Source of the DNA: Ensifer sp. IC4062
Lineage (GTDB): Bacteria > Pseudomonadota > Alphaproteobacteria > Rhizobiales > Rhizobiaceae
Assembly (NCBI RefSeq): GCF_020193575.1
Contig: NZ_JADYVD010000012.1
Location: forward strand, 86,337-150,336
Direction: 5' to 3'
Length of the DNA stretch: 64,000 bases
In this document: one piece after another, positions 16,451 through 24,826 of the stretch
Position numbering within the stretch: position 1 is the stretch's first letter
Layout: every line of letters starts with the position of its first letter
Notes under the pieces: model-generated
Told to the model about the DNA's origin: nothing
What the model saw: only the letters and a program-made list of their open reading frames with translations
Databases searched by the model: none
Made by a program: the position numbers and the translations under genes

Positions 16451-16827
16451 ACGTCCTCCGGCTAGCCCATTCAAGGCGCCGCCTTGTTGCGTGTCGCAAG
16501 GTTCCGGGTGCCAGCAGCAACTGGACGAGGTGGCGGAACATATCGCCGTGCTTGCTGGCACTTCGAATGCGACCCCTGTTCGCTCGGCGCGTCCGCAACA
16601 TCTCCTATCGCGATCCGACTGCTCCGGCGTTCTCCTGTTGAACGATGGCGCGATGCGTGTAAACTCATCGTTGTAGTTCGGGGGCGACTGCAAGCGCTTT
16701 GGGTAGCGAGCGCAGCGCAGTTACGCGTGGCATTGAGGGGGAATCATCAAAATCTGAGTCTGTCTGCAACACCGTCTATCTTGAAGTGCATCGACGCGGC
16801 CTGGCCGTGGGGGAATGGGGATTCGAA
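16451..16827. other. Intergenic region, no recognised gene
   Basis: These 377 bp between lpxXL and the PAS gene hold no recognised coding similarity on either strand, no clear terminator and no known repeat. Short open frames on both strands look like chance frames of high-GC DNA. It may be decayed sequence, as flanks further right are. Confidence 0.5.
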
Positions 16828-17538
16828 TTGAACGCACTGATTGAGCTGTTCTGGTTCAAGTATTCACAGTTGCAGTATGCCGTGAAAGCGGCGGACGAAC
16901 ATCTGATCGGTATTCTGGATCGTGAGCTCGATCCCATCCTGAAGGCAGTTTACGACCAGAAGGCCGTTAGCATCGAAGATGCCCGCCTGCAGTTTCACTT
17001 CCTTATCGATATCTTGCGCGCAGAGGCGGCAGATATGGCTTGCGTGCTGCGCCATTCGAAGTTGCTTCAATCGCTGATCGATCGATATTTCGCGGCGACT
17101 GGAGTGGCGGATCTCACCGGTCTCGACCTCGAGGGCCCAGCGAGATTGCCCAGCAAGGGGCTCGCCGACGAAGGACTGCTCAACGAAGCGATTCTCGACT
17201 GTCTTCCCGACCGGATCGCCGTCATCACGCCGGACTACCGCTATCTCTACACCAACCCGGCCAATGCGAGCCATCTGGAGAGCAGGCCGATGGACCTCAT
17301 CGGCCGGCATATCGTCGAGTTCATCGGTCTCCAACGCTTCGAACAGCGGGTGAAGGCCTATCTCGACCGTTGCTTCGGCGGCGAAGTCGTCGAGTACACT
17401 TTTGCCAAGAATGTCGATGCGCGCACGGTTGTGGTTCGATGTCGCATGACGCCGTGCCTATCGAGCAACAGCAAGCTGATCGGCGCCATCCTGGTGATCC
17501 AGGAACATGCGGACCGGCGCAGGGCGATTGCCGCCTGA
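16828..17538 (+). CDS. PAS-domain protein, probable sensory/signalling role
   Basis: About 236 residues. The N-terminal half is helical and polar. The C-terminal half, from about residue 120, is a PAS fold: ILDCLPDRIAVITPDYRYLYTNPANASHL, then LIGRHIVEFIGLQRFEQRVKAYLDRCFGGE and a final IGAILVIQEH strand. No kinase, GGDEF or HTH domain follows, so it would act through a partner. The start is taken as TTG 16828, preceded by GGGGGAATGGGG; an upstream ATG at 16699 lacks a ribosome site. It stands next to decayed microaerobic genes, but a link is only suggestive. Confidence 0.75.
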   Translation: MNALIELFWFKYSQLQYAVKAADEHLIGILDRELDPILKAVYDQKAVSIEDARLQFHFLIDILRAEAADMACVLRHSKLLQSLIDRYFAATGVADLTGLDLEGPARLPSKGLADEGLLNEAILDCLPDRIAVITPDYRYLYTNPANASHLESRPMDLIGRHIVEFIGLQRFEQRVKAYLDRCFGGEVVEYTFAKNVDARTVVVRCRMTPCLSSNSKLIGAILVIQEHADRRRAIAA

Positions 17539-17608
17539 GCGTTGAGGGGTAGGCGAAGCGGACCTTACGTGCGGGCGTCTCCCGCCTTTTACGGCACCTC
17601 GCGTCCAT

Positions 17609-18051
17609 TTAAAGGAATTTGGCCGTCGGTTCGCCACCGAGGTGCTGGACGAGGATCCCCCGCAAGCACTCCTGCTCGAAGCTGATGTGCCGCCGCACGC
17701 TGGTGAAGAAGCCGCGCAACATGTAACCGGCGGTCTCGGCATTGACGGTACTGTCGGCCGCCCCCAGGCGAGCCAGCATTTCGGTCAGTTCCTCGGCGAA
17801 ACACTCGTCTTCGCAGTGCTCGTATTTCAGGCGGTCCAGTAGGGCACGCGCGGAAGCGTCGTCCGCAAAGCGTTGCTCGATCCAGGCAAAAACCCGCTGT
17901 TCCTCTCCGACATGAGGAGCCCGCATCATCGGTCCGATCACCTATAGCCACAGGTCTCGCAGCTGATCTCCTCCGGCAGGCTGTGGGCAATCGCCTCCAG
18001 GCTGTCGCAGAGCGCGAGCTGATCATGGTGGGCGCTGGCCAGCCAGGCCAA
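17609..18051 (-). pseudogene. Hemerythrin-like (HHE) protein, frameshifted remnant
   Basis: Minus-strand translation gives AWLASAHHDQLALCDSLEAIAHSLP, then after a frame change near 17942 VIGPMMRAPHVGEEQRVFAWIE, KYEHCEDECFAEELTEML and VRRHISFEQECLRGIL. The spaced H-H-D, H-x-x-E, E-H and H-x-x-x-E residues fit a hemerythrin-like helical bundle that binds iron. The two halves are in different frames and the 5' end begins right after a stop. The downstream open frame (17609-17941) could be read from an internal ATG but would lack the first helix. Probably inactive. Confidence 0.75.
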
Positions 18052-18206
18052 CGGTTACACCGGCGGCTCTCCTGATGCAGGGAGGCCGCGCTCTGCTCGG
18101 TAGCGTTCGGCCGTTGATCTTATTCTCATGCGCTGCGGCCCTTCCCACCATCGCCTGACGTGCAGCCTTCCATGCTCGCAAGATACGTCAACGCGGCAGG
18201 GCCAGC

Positions 18207-18220
18207 TTGATCTGGATCAA
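18207..18220. promoter_or_regulatory. FNR/FixK-type anaerobox upstream of ccoN remnant
   Basis: TTGATCTGGATCAA is an exact match to the FNR/FixK consensus TTGAT-N4-ATCAA and a perfect palindrome. It lies about 100 bp before the ATG of the ccoN (fixN) remnant, the expected place for such a box. Confidence 0.85.
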
Positions 18221-18321
18221 GGTTGACGATGAGCGATTCTGACAAATCAGGGCAGGTTGCAGCGGCTTGCGCCGTTTTGATGCGCCGTCGTCAGCGATTT
18301 GAGAAAGTTGGGGACCCAACC

Positions 18322-18462
18322 ATGAAATATACATTCGAGATGATCGTGCTCGGGGTTCGAAGAGCTACTCCGCCTTCTCGGGCGTTCAGGACGCGCTGAC
18401 ACAGTGGTGGTACGGGCACAACGCTGTCGGCTTCTTCCTGACGGCCGGCTTCCTGGCGATGA
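18322..18462 (+). pseudogene. fixN: Remnant of ccoN/fixN (cbb3 cytochrome oxidase subunit I)
   Basis: The ATG at 18322 opens [12 protein letters not shown], resembling the FixN N-terminus. A deletion then joins it, out of frame, to [21 protein letters not shown] and [11 protein letters not shown]. The second block is a highly conserved CcoN segment that normally lies some 200 residues further in. Nothing of the haem-copper ligand region follows. About 50 residues of an otherwise roughly 540-residue protein remain, so it is a pseudogene fragment. The intact FNR box upstream shows it was once a normal microaerobically controlled gene. Confidence 0.8.
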
Positions 18463-18597
18463 GGGGCACGAGGTCTCGCGTATTAAAAGGCGCGAGGCCT
18501 TTTGGCGCAAGGGTCACCTGGATGTCGGACTCGCTATTGTTACCCGTCAGGTTCATCATCGATGGGAACACCCGCGGGGGAAGGGAGTTCAGGTTCC

Positions 18598-18641
18598 ACA
18601 GCGCCCTGTGCGCGTCTTCACTAGATGCGCGGCGCCGTAGA
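18598..18641 (+). repeat. Probable tail of repeat family R2
   Basis: GCGCGTC-N8-ATGCGCGGCGCCGTAG matches the terminal stem of the R2 family. The AT-rich head of the repeat is not evident, so this would be a partial copy. Confidence 0.4.
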
Positions 18642-18656
18642 GAGGAGAAAATCGAG

Positions 18657-18743
18657 ATGTCACCAGAGTGGCCAATGTTCATTCTACAGTGCATCGTCGT
18701 CTTCGGCCTCGTCAGTGCGCTGTTCATCCGGTTCGGCGAGTAG
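18657..18743 (+). CDS. Possible 28-residue membrane peptide
   Basis: A short frame beginning [19 protein letters not shown] and ending FIRFGE, with one hydrophobic helix of about 18 residues. A well-placed ribosome site (AGAGGAGA at 18640-18647, about nine bases before the ATG) favours translation. It sits between the ccoN remnant and the VOC gene. I do not recognise a family; small single-helix peptides of this size are often oxidase or transporter accessories, but that is only a thought. It may be a chance frame. Confidence 0.4.
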   Translation: MSPEWPMFILQCIVVFGLVSALFIRFGE

Positions 18744-18750
18744 CACCCGC

Positions 18751-19104
18751 TTACCGGGCCGACCAGACCGCGAGCTCGTATCCGTCCGGGTCGGCGAAAT
18801 GGAAGCGGCGGCCGCCGGGGAAGGCATAGATCGGCTTGACGATCTTGCCGCCGGCCGCTTCCACCTTCCGCACCGCCTCCTCAAGATCGTCGGCATAGAC
18901 GATGACGAGCGGCCCGCCGCTTCGGACCGGACCAAGTGTCGTGAAGCCGCCCGTCAGGCGACCGTCTGCGAATTCGCAATATTCCGGGCCATAGTCGGTG
19001 AAGGTCCAACCGAAGGTGCCGCCGTAAAAGGCCTTGCTTGCTTCGATGCTCGCCACGTTGAACTCGATATAGTCGATGCGGCGGTCGTTGGCCTTGTTGC
19101 TCAT
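18751..19104 (-). CDS. VOC (glyoxalase/bleomycin resistance) family protein
   Basis: A 117-residue protein with the VOC fold: IDYIEFNVASIEASKAFYGGTFGW at the start and PGGRRFHFADPDGYELAVWS at the end, the usual metal- or ligand-binding positions. The short length gives one VOC module, active as a dimer. The ATG overlaps the stop of the upstream SRPBCC gene by four bases, so they are co-translated. Substrate unknown. The gene is intact although it lies between decayed genes. Confidence 0.88.
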   Translation of the reverse strand: MSNKANDRRIDYIEFNVASIEASKAFYGGTFGWTFTDYGPEYCEFADGRLTGGFTTLGPVRSGGPLVIVYADDLEEAVRKVEAAGGKIVKPIYAFPGGRRFHFADPDGYELAVWSAR

Positions 19105-19541
19105 TTGCGTGTCGTCCTTCCTGTGGGTTGCCTGGTTTCCTGGTGAGATTCCATGATCGACTTGAGCATCGCGAGGTCCTTTTCGACGGCCGCCGCATCG
19201 GCGGCGAACTCCTCGTCGCTCATGTCCGGCTGCCGGAGCAGGGTAAACATGACCTCTGCGCCTTCGCCGTTCGGCACTACACGTAACGCATTGTGCACCT
19301 TGAGCCCGCTTTCGAGCGTCACGAGATGGTCGACCACGCCGAGATCATTCTCCGGCGCAAAGCGCACACGCGCGTTGCCAAGCGGACCGGGCGCCATCCA
19401 TTCGTCGCCGTCGCGGGTGAGGCCCGTGGAAAGCCCTGCGGCCCAAACCGGCATTTTCTCGTGATCGGCCATGAAGGCATAGACCTCCCGCCAGTCACGC
19501 GCGATCGATGTGTGGATGATTTTTGCCGCCATGGTTGCCAT
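19101..19541 (-). CDS. SRPBCC (START/polyketide cyclase-like) family protein
   Basis: A 146-residue protein with a ligand-binding SRPBCC pattern: KIIHTSIARDWREVYAFMADHEKMPVWA, then VDHLVTLESGLKVHNALRVVPNG and VMFTLLRQPDMSDEEF. The ATG at 19541 has a good GGGAG site seven bases upstream. It is translationally coupled to the VOC gene downstream and probably transcribed with the AraC-type regulator upstream on the same strand. The three genes look like a small detoxification or stress module, which is inference. Confidence 0.85.
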   Translation of the reverse strand: MATMAAKIIHTSIARDWREVYAFMADHEKMPVWAAGLSTGLTRDGDEWMAPGPLGNARVRFAPENDLGVVDHLVTLESGLKVHNALRVVPNGEGAEVMFTLLRQPDMSDEEFAADAAAVEKDLAMLKSIMESHQETRQPTGRTTRK

Positions 19542-19655
19542 GCATTCGCTCCCTTTTGCGCCACGGCTACCACGTTCCGAGGGGTTTCGTCTTGAACGGA
19601 ACGGCCAACGACGGTCAGCGGCAAGGCCATTCTGGCGCTGCAGCGGGACTTAATA

Positions 19656-20495
19656 TTATCGTTCCGGATTAGTAGGTTGTCGAAAGTTTCTAGAGCCTTG
19701 CATCATGTATGCGAGCTGCCTCTGGATATCGCCGGGGCTCAATGACGTCAGTACCTTCGCCTCGCGGCTGAGATGCGCCTGATCGGCATAGCCTGCCTCG
19801 AGTGCGAGCGTCGCCAATGTGGATTGCGGCGAGGTGCGGCAAGCGACGAGGAAGCGCTGCAGCCGAAGGATGCGGTCGAGGGTCTTGGCGCCGTAGCCGA
19901 AATGCTCGCGACAGCGACGACGTAGCGTCCGTTCGCTGGTTCCTGTTTCTTGCACGAGCACGCGGATTGGTTCTACGGAGCTCAACCGGTCGTTTTCGAG
20001 AAGCGCGACACAGGCGGCGATCTCGGCCGATTGCGGCTTCACCATGGGAAGCCTGCCTTGCAGGGCCGCGCGAAGAACGGCAATCCGGGCCGCGGCATCC
20101 GTCGCTTCCGCTATCTGCGCTTCCAGCGCGCGTGCCGCGCGGCCCCAGAATGCGTCGAGCGGAACCGTTTTGCCGGTGATTGCGTCAAGCGGCGTGTGCA
20201 GCCAGGAGACGGCCGAACCCATGCGGAAGCGCGCGCCGACGACGGTTTCGCCGGCGACGAGTTCGGGAAAGGCTGCAACCTTGTCCGGCCCGACGACGGC
20301 AAGACCGCCGTAAATCCAGATAATATCGACACAGCCATCCGGCACCACCGCAACCCGCGCCGGTTCGTGCAAGCGGTGCGTCCAGAAGCACTTCACGTCG
20401 CCCGCCAACGCGCCTGATGACGCCTGCTCGCGATAAATACCTCGGCTTTGGGCGAGGCCGGGACGGTCGGATTGGTCTTGGGTAATTTCCTTCAT
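19656..20495 (-). CDS. AraC-family transcriptional regulator
   Basis: A 279-residue regulator. The N-terminal half carries the motif VAVVPDGCVDIIWIYGG, seen in AraC proteins with the DUF6597-type sensor region. The C-terminal domain has two helix-turn-helix units: VLVQETGTSERTLRRRCREHFGYGAKTLDRILRLQRFL and LATLALEAGYADQAHLSREAKVLTSLSPG. It lies 114 bp upstream of the SRPBCC-VOC pair on the same strand and probably controls it. Codon use and GC are like the intact neighbours. Confidence 0.9.
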   Translation of the reverse strand: MKEITQDQSDRPGLAQSRGIYREQASSGALAGDVKCFWTHRLHEPARVAVVPDGCVDIIWIYGGLAVVGPDKVAAFPELVAGETVVGARFRMGSAVSWLHTPLDAITGKTVPLDAFWGRAARALEAQIAEATDAAARIAVLRAALQGRLPMVKPQSAEIAACVALLENDRLSSVEPIRVLVQETGTSERTLRRRCREHFGYGAKTLDRILRLQRFLVACRTSPQSTLATLALEAGYADQAHLSREAKVLTSLSPGDIQRQLAYMMQGSRNFRQPTNPER

Positions 20496-20619
20496 GCGGC
20501 GCGATCCGTCCTACAAAGCTCTTTGGATCTTACACCGGAAATCGGGCACTAGCGTGCAGGCAAAATGCAACGGGTGCGCGACCTGGACGTTTCGACGCAA
20601 CGTGCATTGGGGCGCAAAC

Positions 20620-20633
20620 TTGACGCAGATCAA
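20620..20633. promoter_or_regulatory. FNR/FixK-type anaerobox upstream of fixI remnant
   Basis: TTGACGCAGATCAA fits the relaxed FNR/FixK consensus TTGAY-N4-RTCAA. It lies about 125 bp before the first recognisable FixI sequence and 125 bp from the divergent AraC start. It probably drove the lost start of the fix operon. Nothing else is recognised between 20496 and 20744. Confidence 0.7.
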
Positions 20634-20744
20634 GGTTTGGCGCGGCCAGATCCGGCAAAAGCGGCTCGAAGCAAGCCATTTTCGGATTCCCATAAATGCG
20701 TCCCCAGCCTGTCACCAAAGCTGCGTCCGTCAAACGGCTCGAGG

Positions 20745-22539
20745 CCGAACTCGGCGATGATCGCGGCGCCGGCGATGATCTATGCGGGACGGTTCTTCTA
20801 TCAGTCGGCCTGGAATGCGCTTCGCCATGGCCGCACCAACATGGATGTGCCGATCGCGCTAACGGTGACGCTTTCCTACGGCATGTCGCTCCATGAGACG
20901 ATCGGCCATGGCGCGCACGCCTGGTTCGACGCCTCGGTGACGCTGCTTTTCTTCCTGCTGATCGGCCGCACGCTGGATCACATGATGCGTGGGCGCGCGC
21001 GCTCGGCGATCAGCGGCCTTGCCCGGCTCTCCGCGCGGCGCCACGGTCGTCAACCCTGACGGCTCGCGTGACTTCGTCCGGTCGATGAGATCAAGCCCGG
21101 CGAGCGCCTGCTCGTTGCCGCCGGCGAGCGCATTCCGGTCGATGGGCGCGTGCTTTCGGGAGCGAGCGATCTCGACCGCTCGGTCGTCAACGGCGAAAGC
21201 GCGCCGGTCGCGGTGAGTGCGGGCGACGCCGTGCAGGCCGGCACGCTCAATCTAACCGGCCCGCTGACGCTCGAGGCGACGGCGGCGGCGCGCGACTCGT
21301 TCCTAGCCGAGATCATGGGGCTGATGGAGGCCGCCGAAGGGGGTAGGGCGCGTTATCGTCGTATCGCCGACCGTGCCGCGCGCTATTATTCACCGGCCGT
21401 CCACCTGTTGGCGCTGCTTTCCTTCATCGGCTGGATGCTGGTCGAAGGCGATGTTCGCCATGCGATGCTGATCGCGGTTGCGGTTCTCATCATCACTTGC
21501 CCCTGCGCCCTCGGCCTTGCGGTGCCGGTGGTTCAGGTCGTTGCCGCCGGCCCGGCTGTTCCAGGGTGGTGTCATGGTCAAGGACGGATCGGCGATGGAG
21601 CGCCTTGCCGAAATCGACACGGTGCTGCTCGACAAGACCGGCACGGTCACTGTGGGCGAGCCGCGACTCGTCAATGCGGGCGAGGTCGACCCGCGTGCGC
21701 TCGCGACCGCCGCCGCACTCGCTCTCCATTCACGCCATCCGATTGCGACAGCGCTGCATGAGGCGACGGGCGCGGTGCAGCCGCTCGTCGGCGAGATCCG
21801 CGAAGTACCGGGCGCCGGAATCGAGGCTGAGACGAGCGATGGCGTCTACCGGCTCGGCAGTCGCGTCTTTGCCTGTGGCGGCGCCGGTGCGGCCAGCGGC
21901 CAGTCGGAAGCGATCCTGTCGCTGGATCGCCGCGAGCTTGCCTGCTTCCGCTCGAGGCCCGGCTACGTCCCGCTGCCCGCGAAAGCGTCGACGCCCTCTC
22001 GCGCCTTGGGCTTACGACGGGCATCCTTTCGGGCGACCGCGAGCCGGTCGTCGCCGCGCTTGCCCGTAGGCTCGGGATTGCAAGATGGCGCGCAGAGCTT
22101 TCGCCGCGCGGCAAGGTAGAGGCCTGTGCGGCTGCTGCCGAAGGAAGGCATAGGGTTCTGATGGTCGGCGACGGTATCAACGACGCGCCGGCCCTTCGGG
22201 CGGCGTCTCGATGGCGCCCGCGACCGCCGCAGATGTCGGGCGGCAGGCCGCGGATTTCGTCTTCATGCATCAGAGCCTCCACGCCGTTCCCTTCGCCATC
22301 GAAACGTCGCGTCGCGCCGGCCGGCTGATCCGGCAGAATTCGCGCTGGCGATCGGCTACAACGTTATCGCCGTGCCAGTCGCGATTCTCGGCTATGCGAC
22401 GCCGCTTGTTGCCGCCATCGCCATGTCGACTTCATCGCTGATCGTGGTGTTCAATGCTCTGCGGCTGAAGGGGGGTGGTACCGCCTCGGCTCCGGCAGCG
22501 CCTGCGGCGGGGCTGCGGCCGGCCAGGAGCGCGCCATGA
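20745..22539 (+). pseudogene. fixI: Frameshifted remnant of fixI (cation-transporting P-type ATPase, CcoI type)
   Basis: Strong FixI blocks appear in successive frames: IYAGRFFYQSAWNALRHG and TNMDVPIALTVTLSYGMS; then [33 protein letters not shown] with the metal-site [19 protein letters not shown] with the phosphorylated Asp; [34 protein letters not shown]; and [20 protein letters not shown]. Frame changes fall near 21040, 21550, 21955, 22205 and 22340. The N-terminal metal-binding domain and first helices are gone. FixI supplies copper for cbb3 oxidase, so this copy is dead. The terminal ATGA overlap with fixS is still present. Confidence 0.9.
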
Positions 22540-22687
22540 ACACGCTCATCTATCTCATCCCGATCGCGCTCTTCCTCGGAGGCTCGGGCCTCGCGGCTTG
22601 GCGCCGAAGAGCGGGCAGTACGAAGACCTGGACGGAGCCTCTTGGCGTGTCCTTGATGACGGCGACGGCAAGCCTGAAAAGGATTGA
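22536..22687 (+). pseudogene. fixS: Frameshifted fixS/ccoS remnant
   Basis: The ATG at 22536 overlaps the fixI stop by four bases and opens [20 protein letters not shown], the CcoS/FixS membrane helix. A frame change near 22605 separates it from KSGQYEDLDGASWRVLDDGD, the conserved cytoplasmic tail. FixS is normally about 50-60 residues and is needed for cbb3 oxidase maturation. The sequence is nearly complete, so this is recent decay by a small indel. Confidence 0.85.
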
Positions 22688-22863
22688 ATTTATCAGCAGT
22701 GGCTTGTCGTAAATCGATTTGAGTGCCAAAAGAACTCCGCCGCCGCATGTCCCAGCCGCCCATCCTCTTCCGGACCGGCCAAGCATGCGCAGATCAATAT
22801 CGAGGGGCTATCCCGCGCGTCTGTTCGGATCGTGGCGGCTCTTCTTCCAACGGAGGCAATCAC

Positions 22864-24294
22864 GTGTCACAGGCGGAAATCGGGCTTATCGGCCTCGGCG
22901 TCATGGGGTCGAACCTCGCGCTCAATATTGCTGAAAAAGGCAACAAGATCGCGGTGTTCAACCGCACGGTCGAAGCGACGCGCAAGTTCTATGCCGAAGC
23001 CGGCGCGCTCAAGGAGCAGATCGTTCCCTGCGATACGATCGACGAGTTTGTCGCCGCGATCCGCCCGCCGCGGCCGATCATCATCATGATCAAGGCCGGT
23101 GAGCCCGTTGACCAGCAGATGGAAATTCTGAAGCCCTATCTCGCCAAGGGCGACATCATGATCGATGCGGGCAATGCCAATTTCCGTGACACGATGCGCC
23201 GCTTCGAGGCGCTGAAGGACTCGGGCCTCACCTTCATCGGCATGGGCGTGTCGGGCGGCGAGGAGGGCGCGCGCCATGGTCCGTCGATCATGGTCGGCGG
23301 CACGGAAGAGTCGTACCGCCGCGTCGAGAAGGTGCTGACCTCGATTGCCGCGAAATACGAGAACGACCCTTGCGTCGCCTGGCTCGGTGAAAATGGCGCC
23401 GGCCACTTCGTCAAGACGATCCACAACGGCATCGAATATGCCGACATGCAGATGATTGCCGAAATCTATGGCATCCTGCGCGACGGCCTGAAGATGAGCG
23501 CCGCCGAGATCGGCGACGTCTTCGGCGCCTGGAACAAGGGTCGGCTCAACTCCTATCTGATCGAGATCACCGAAAAGGTGCTGAAAGCCGCCGATCCCTT
23601 GACCGGCAAGCCGATCGTCGACCTGATCCTCGACAAGGCCGGCCAGAAGGGCACGGGCAAATGGTCTGTCATCGAGGCGCAGAACATGGGAGTTCCGGCG
23701 ACCGGCATCGAAGCGGCCGTCGCCGCCCGCAGCATTTCCTCGATGAAGGAAGAGCGCGAAGCAGCCGAGAAGATCCTCGGCCTGCCGGCGGTCGGCGACT
23801 TCACCGTGGCCGACAGGGACGCCTTCCTCAAGGATCTCGAAAACGCGCTGCTCGCCGCCAAGATCGGCGCCTATGCCCAAGGCTTCGCGGTGATGTCGGC
23901 CGCCTCGAAGGAGTTCGGCTGGAACTTGCCAATGCCGACGATCGCAAAAATCTGGCGCGCCGGCTGCATCATCCGCTCGCAGTTCCTTGACGAGATCACT
24001 ACGGCCTTCACCAAGGCGCCGGATGCCGCCAACCTGATCGTGACGCCCGCCTTTGCAGCGATGGTCAAGGAAACGGATGCAGCGCTCCGCCGTGTCGTTT
24101 CCGCCGCCGTGCTCGGCGGCCTGCCGGTGCCGGCGCTCGCCTCCGCACTCGGCTATTTCGACAGCTATCGCCGCGCTCGCGGCACGGCCAACGTCATCCA
24201 GGCGCAGCGCGACTTCTTCGGCGCCCACGGCTTCGACCGCGTCGATGGTGCCGACAGCCACCACGGCCCTTGGGGCAGCGGATTGAACGCATAA
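22864..24294 (+). CDS. gnd: 6-phosphogluconate dehydrogenase (decarboxylating)
   Basis: Oxidative pentose phosphate enzyme converting 6-phosphogluconate and NADP+ to ribulose 5-phosphate. The 476-residue protein has the Rossmann GLGVMGSNLALNIAEKG at residues 8-24, NRTVEAT, the substrate-binding GMGVSGGEEGARHGPSIMVGG, and the catalytic region FVKTIHNGIEYADMQMIAE. The C-terminal HGPWG tail of dimeric enzymes is present. The start is GTG 22864, seven to eight bases after GGAGG. The frame is open upstream but that stretch is fix remnant DNA. Confidence 0.97.
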   Translation: MSQAEIGLIGLGVMGSNLALNIAEKGNKIAVFNRTVEATRKFYAEAGALKEQIVPCDTIDEFVAAIRPPRPIIIMIKAGEPVDQQMEILKPYLAKGDIMIDAGNANFRDTMRRFEALKDSGLTFIGMGVSGGEEGARHGPSIMVGGTEESYRRVEKVLTSIAAKYENDPCVAWLGENGAGHFVKTIHNGIEYADMQMIAEIYGILRDGLKMSAAEIGDVFGAWNKGRLNSYLIEITEKVLKAADPLTGKPIVDLILDKAGQKGTGKWSVIEAQNMGVPATGIEAAVAARSISSMKEEREAAEKILGLPAVGDFTVADRDAFLKDLENALLAAKIGAYAQGFAVMSAASKEFGWNLPMPTIAKIWRAGCIIRSQFLDEITTAFTKAPDAANLIVTPAFAAMVKETDAALRRVVSAAVLGGLPVPALASALGYFDSYRRARGTANVIQAQRDFFGAHGFDRVDGADSHHGPWGSGLNA

Positions 24295-24321
24295 GACCGG
24301 ATCGGTCTTGGTGTAAAGGAT

Positions 24322-24345
24322 GGGGCGGCCGTCGCCGCCGCCCCT
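24322..24345 (+). terminator. Probable terminator after gnd
   Basis: GGGGCGGC (24322-24329) pairs with GCCGCCCC (24337-24344), followed by a short T/A-rich stretch ending in CTTTTG. The T run is weak. Confidence 0.5.
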
Positions 24346-24419
24346 CTAAACTTTTGAAACTGCGCAATTCCGGACGGAATTGCCCTCAATTCCATCCAGA
24401 AATCCGTCGAAATACCAGC

Positions 24420-24686
24420 ATGAAGTTCAAAGTCATCGACGGCGGCAAAGCCAATGAAGCCATGTCCGCCGATAAACCAAATGTCCGCGTCGAAGCGGAG
24501 CGACGGATAAAGGCAATCGGCTACGAGCAATGGCGGGTTCGCAGCCTCGCAACCGGCTCGCCGATTCCGAGCTCCATCCAATATCTAAAGATACAGATCG
24601 AATTCGTTGCCGAGAAACTCGAGCTGCTCAATCCTATTCCCGGTGATTTCACCGACGACAAGTACTGGCCGACTATCGGCGCGTGA
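24420..24686 (+). CDS. Small conserved hypothetical protein
   Basis: 88 residues starting MKFKVIDGGKANEAMSADKP, with the central block RRIKAIGYEQWRVRSLATG and a C-terminal DDKYWPTIGA. The sequence looks like a rhizobial conserved protein of unknown function: soluble, mixed charge, no signal peptide or membrane segment. The ATG at 24420 was chosen because upstream in-frame sequence overlaps the gnd terminator. No operon partner is evident. Confidence 0.65.
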   Translation: MKFKVIDGGKANEAMSADKPNVRVEAERRIKAIGYEQWRVRSLATGSPIPSSIQYLKIQIEFVAEKLELLNPIPGDFTDDKYWPTIGA

Positions 24687-24826
24687 TGAGCGCGCCTGCG
24701 CAGGCAGGTCCCGCTATTTGGTTGGCGTGCTCTCGCCTGGAGTGCCTGCCGCTTCCGGGCCAGTGAGGCGTCGCGACAATCAAAGCCGAAGCGAACGGCG
24801 CAGAGAGATACTGTCGGCCATCTCTG

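Noticed and set aside
16389..16676. Short plus-strand open frame after lpxXL
   Set aside because: Overlaps the end of lpxXL, has no ribosome site and no similarity.
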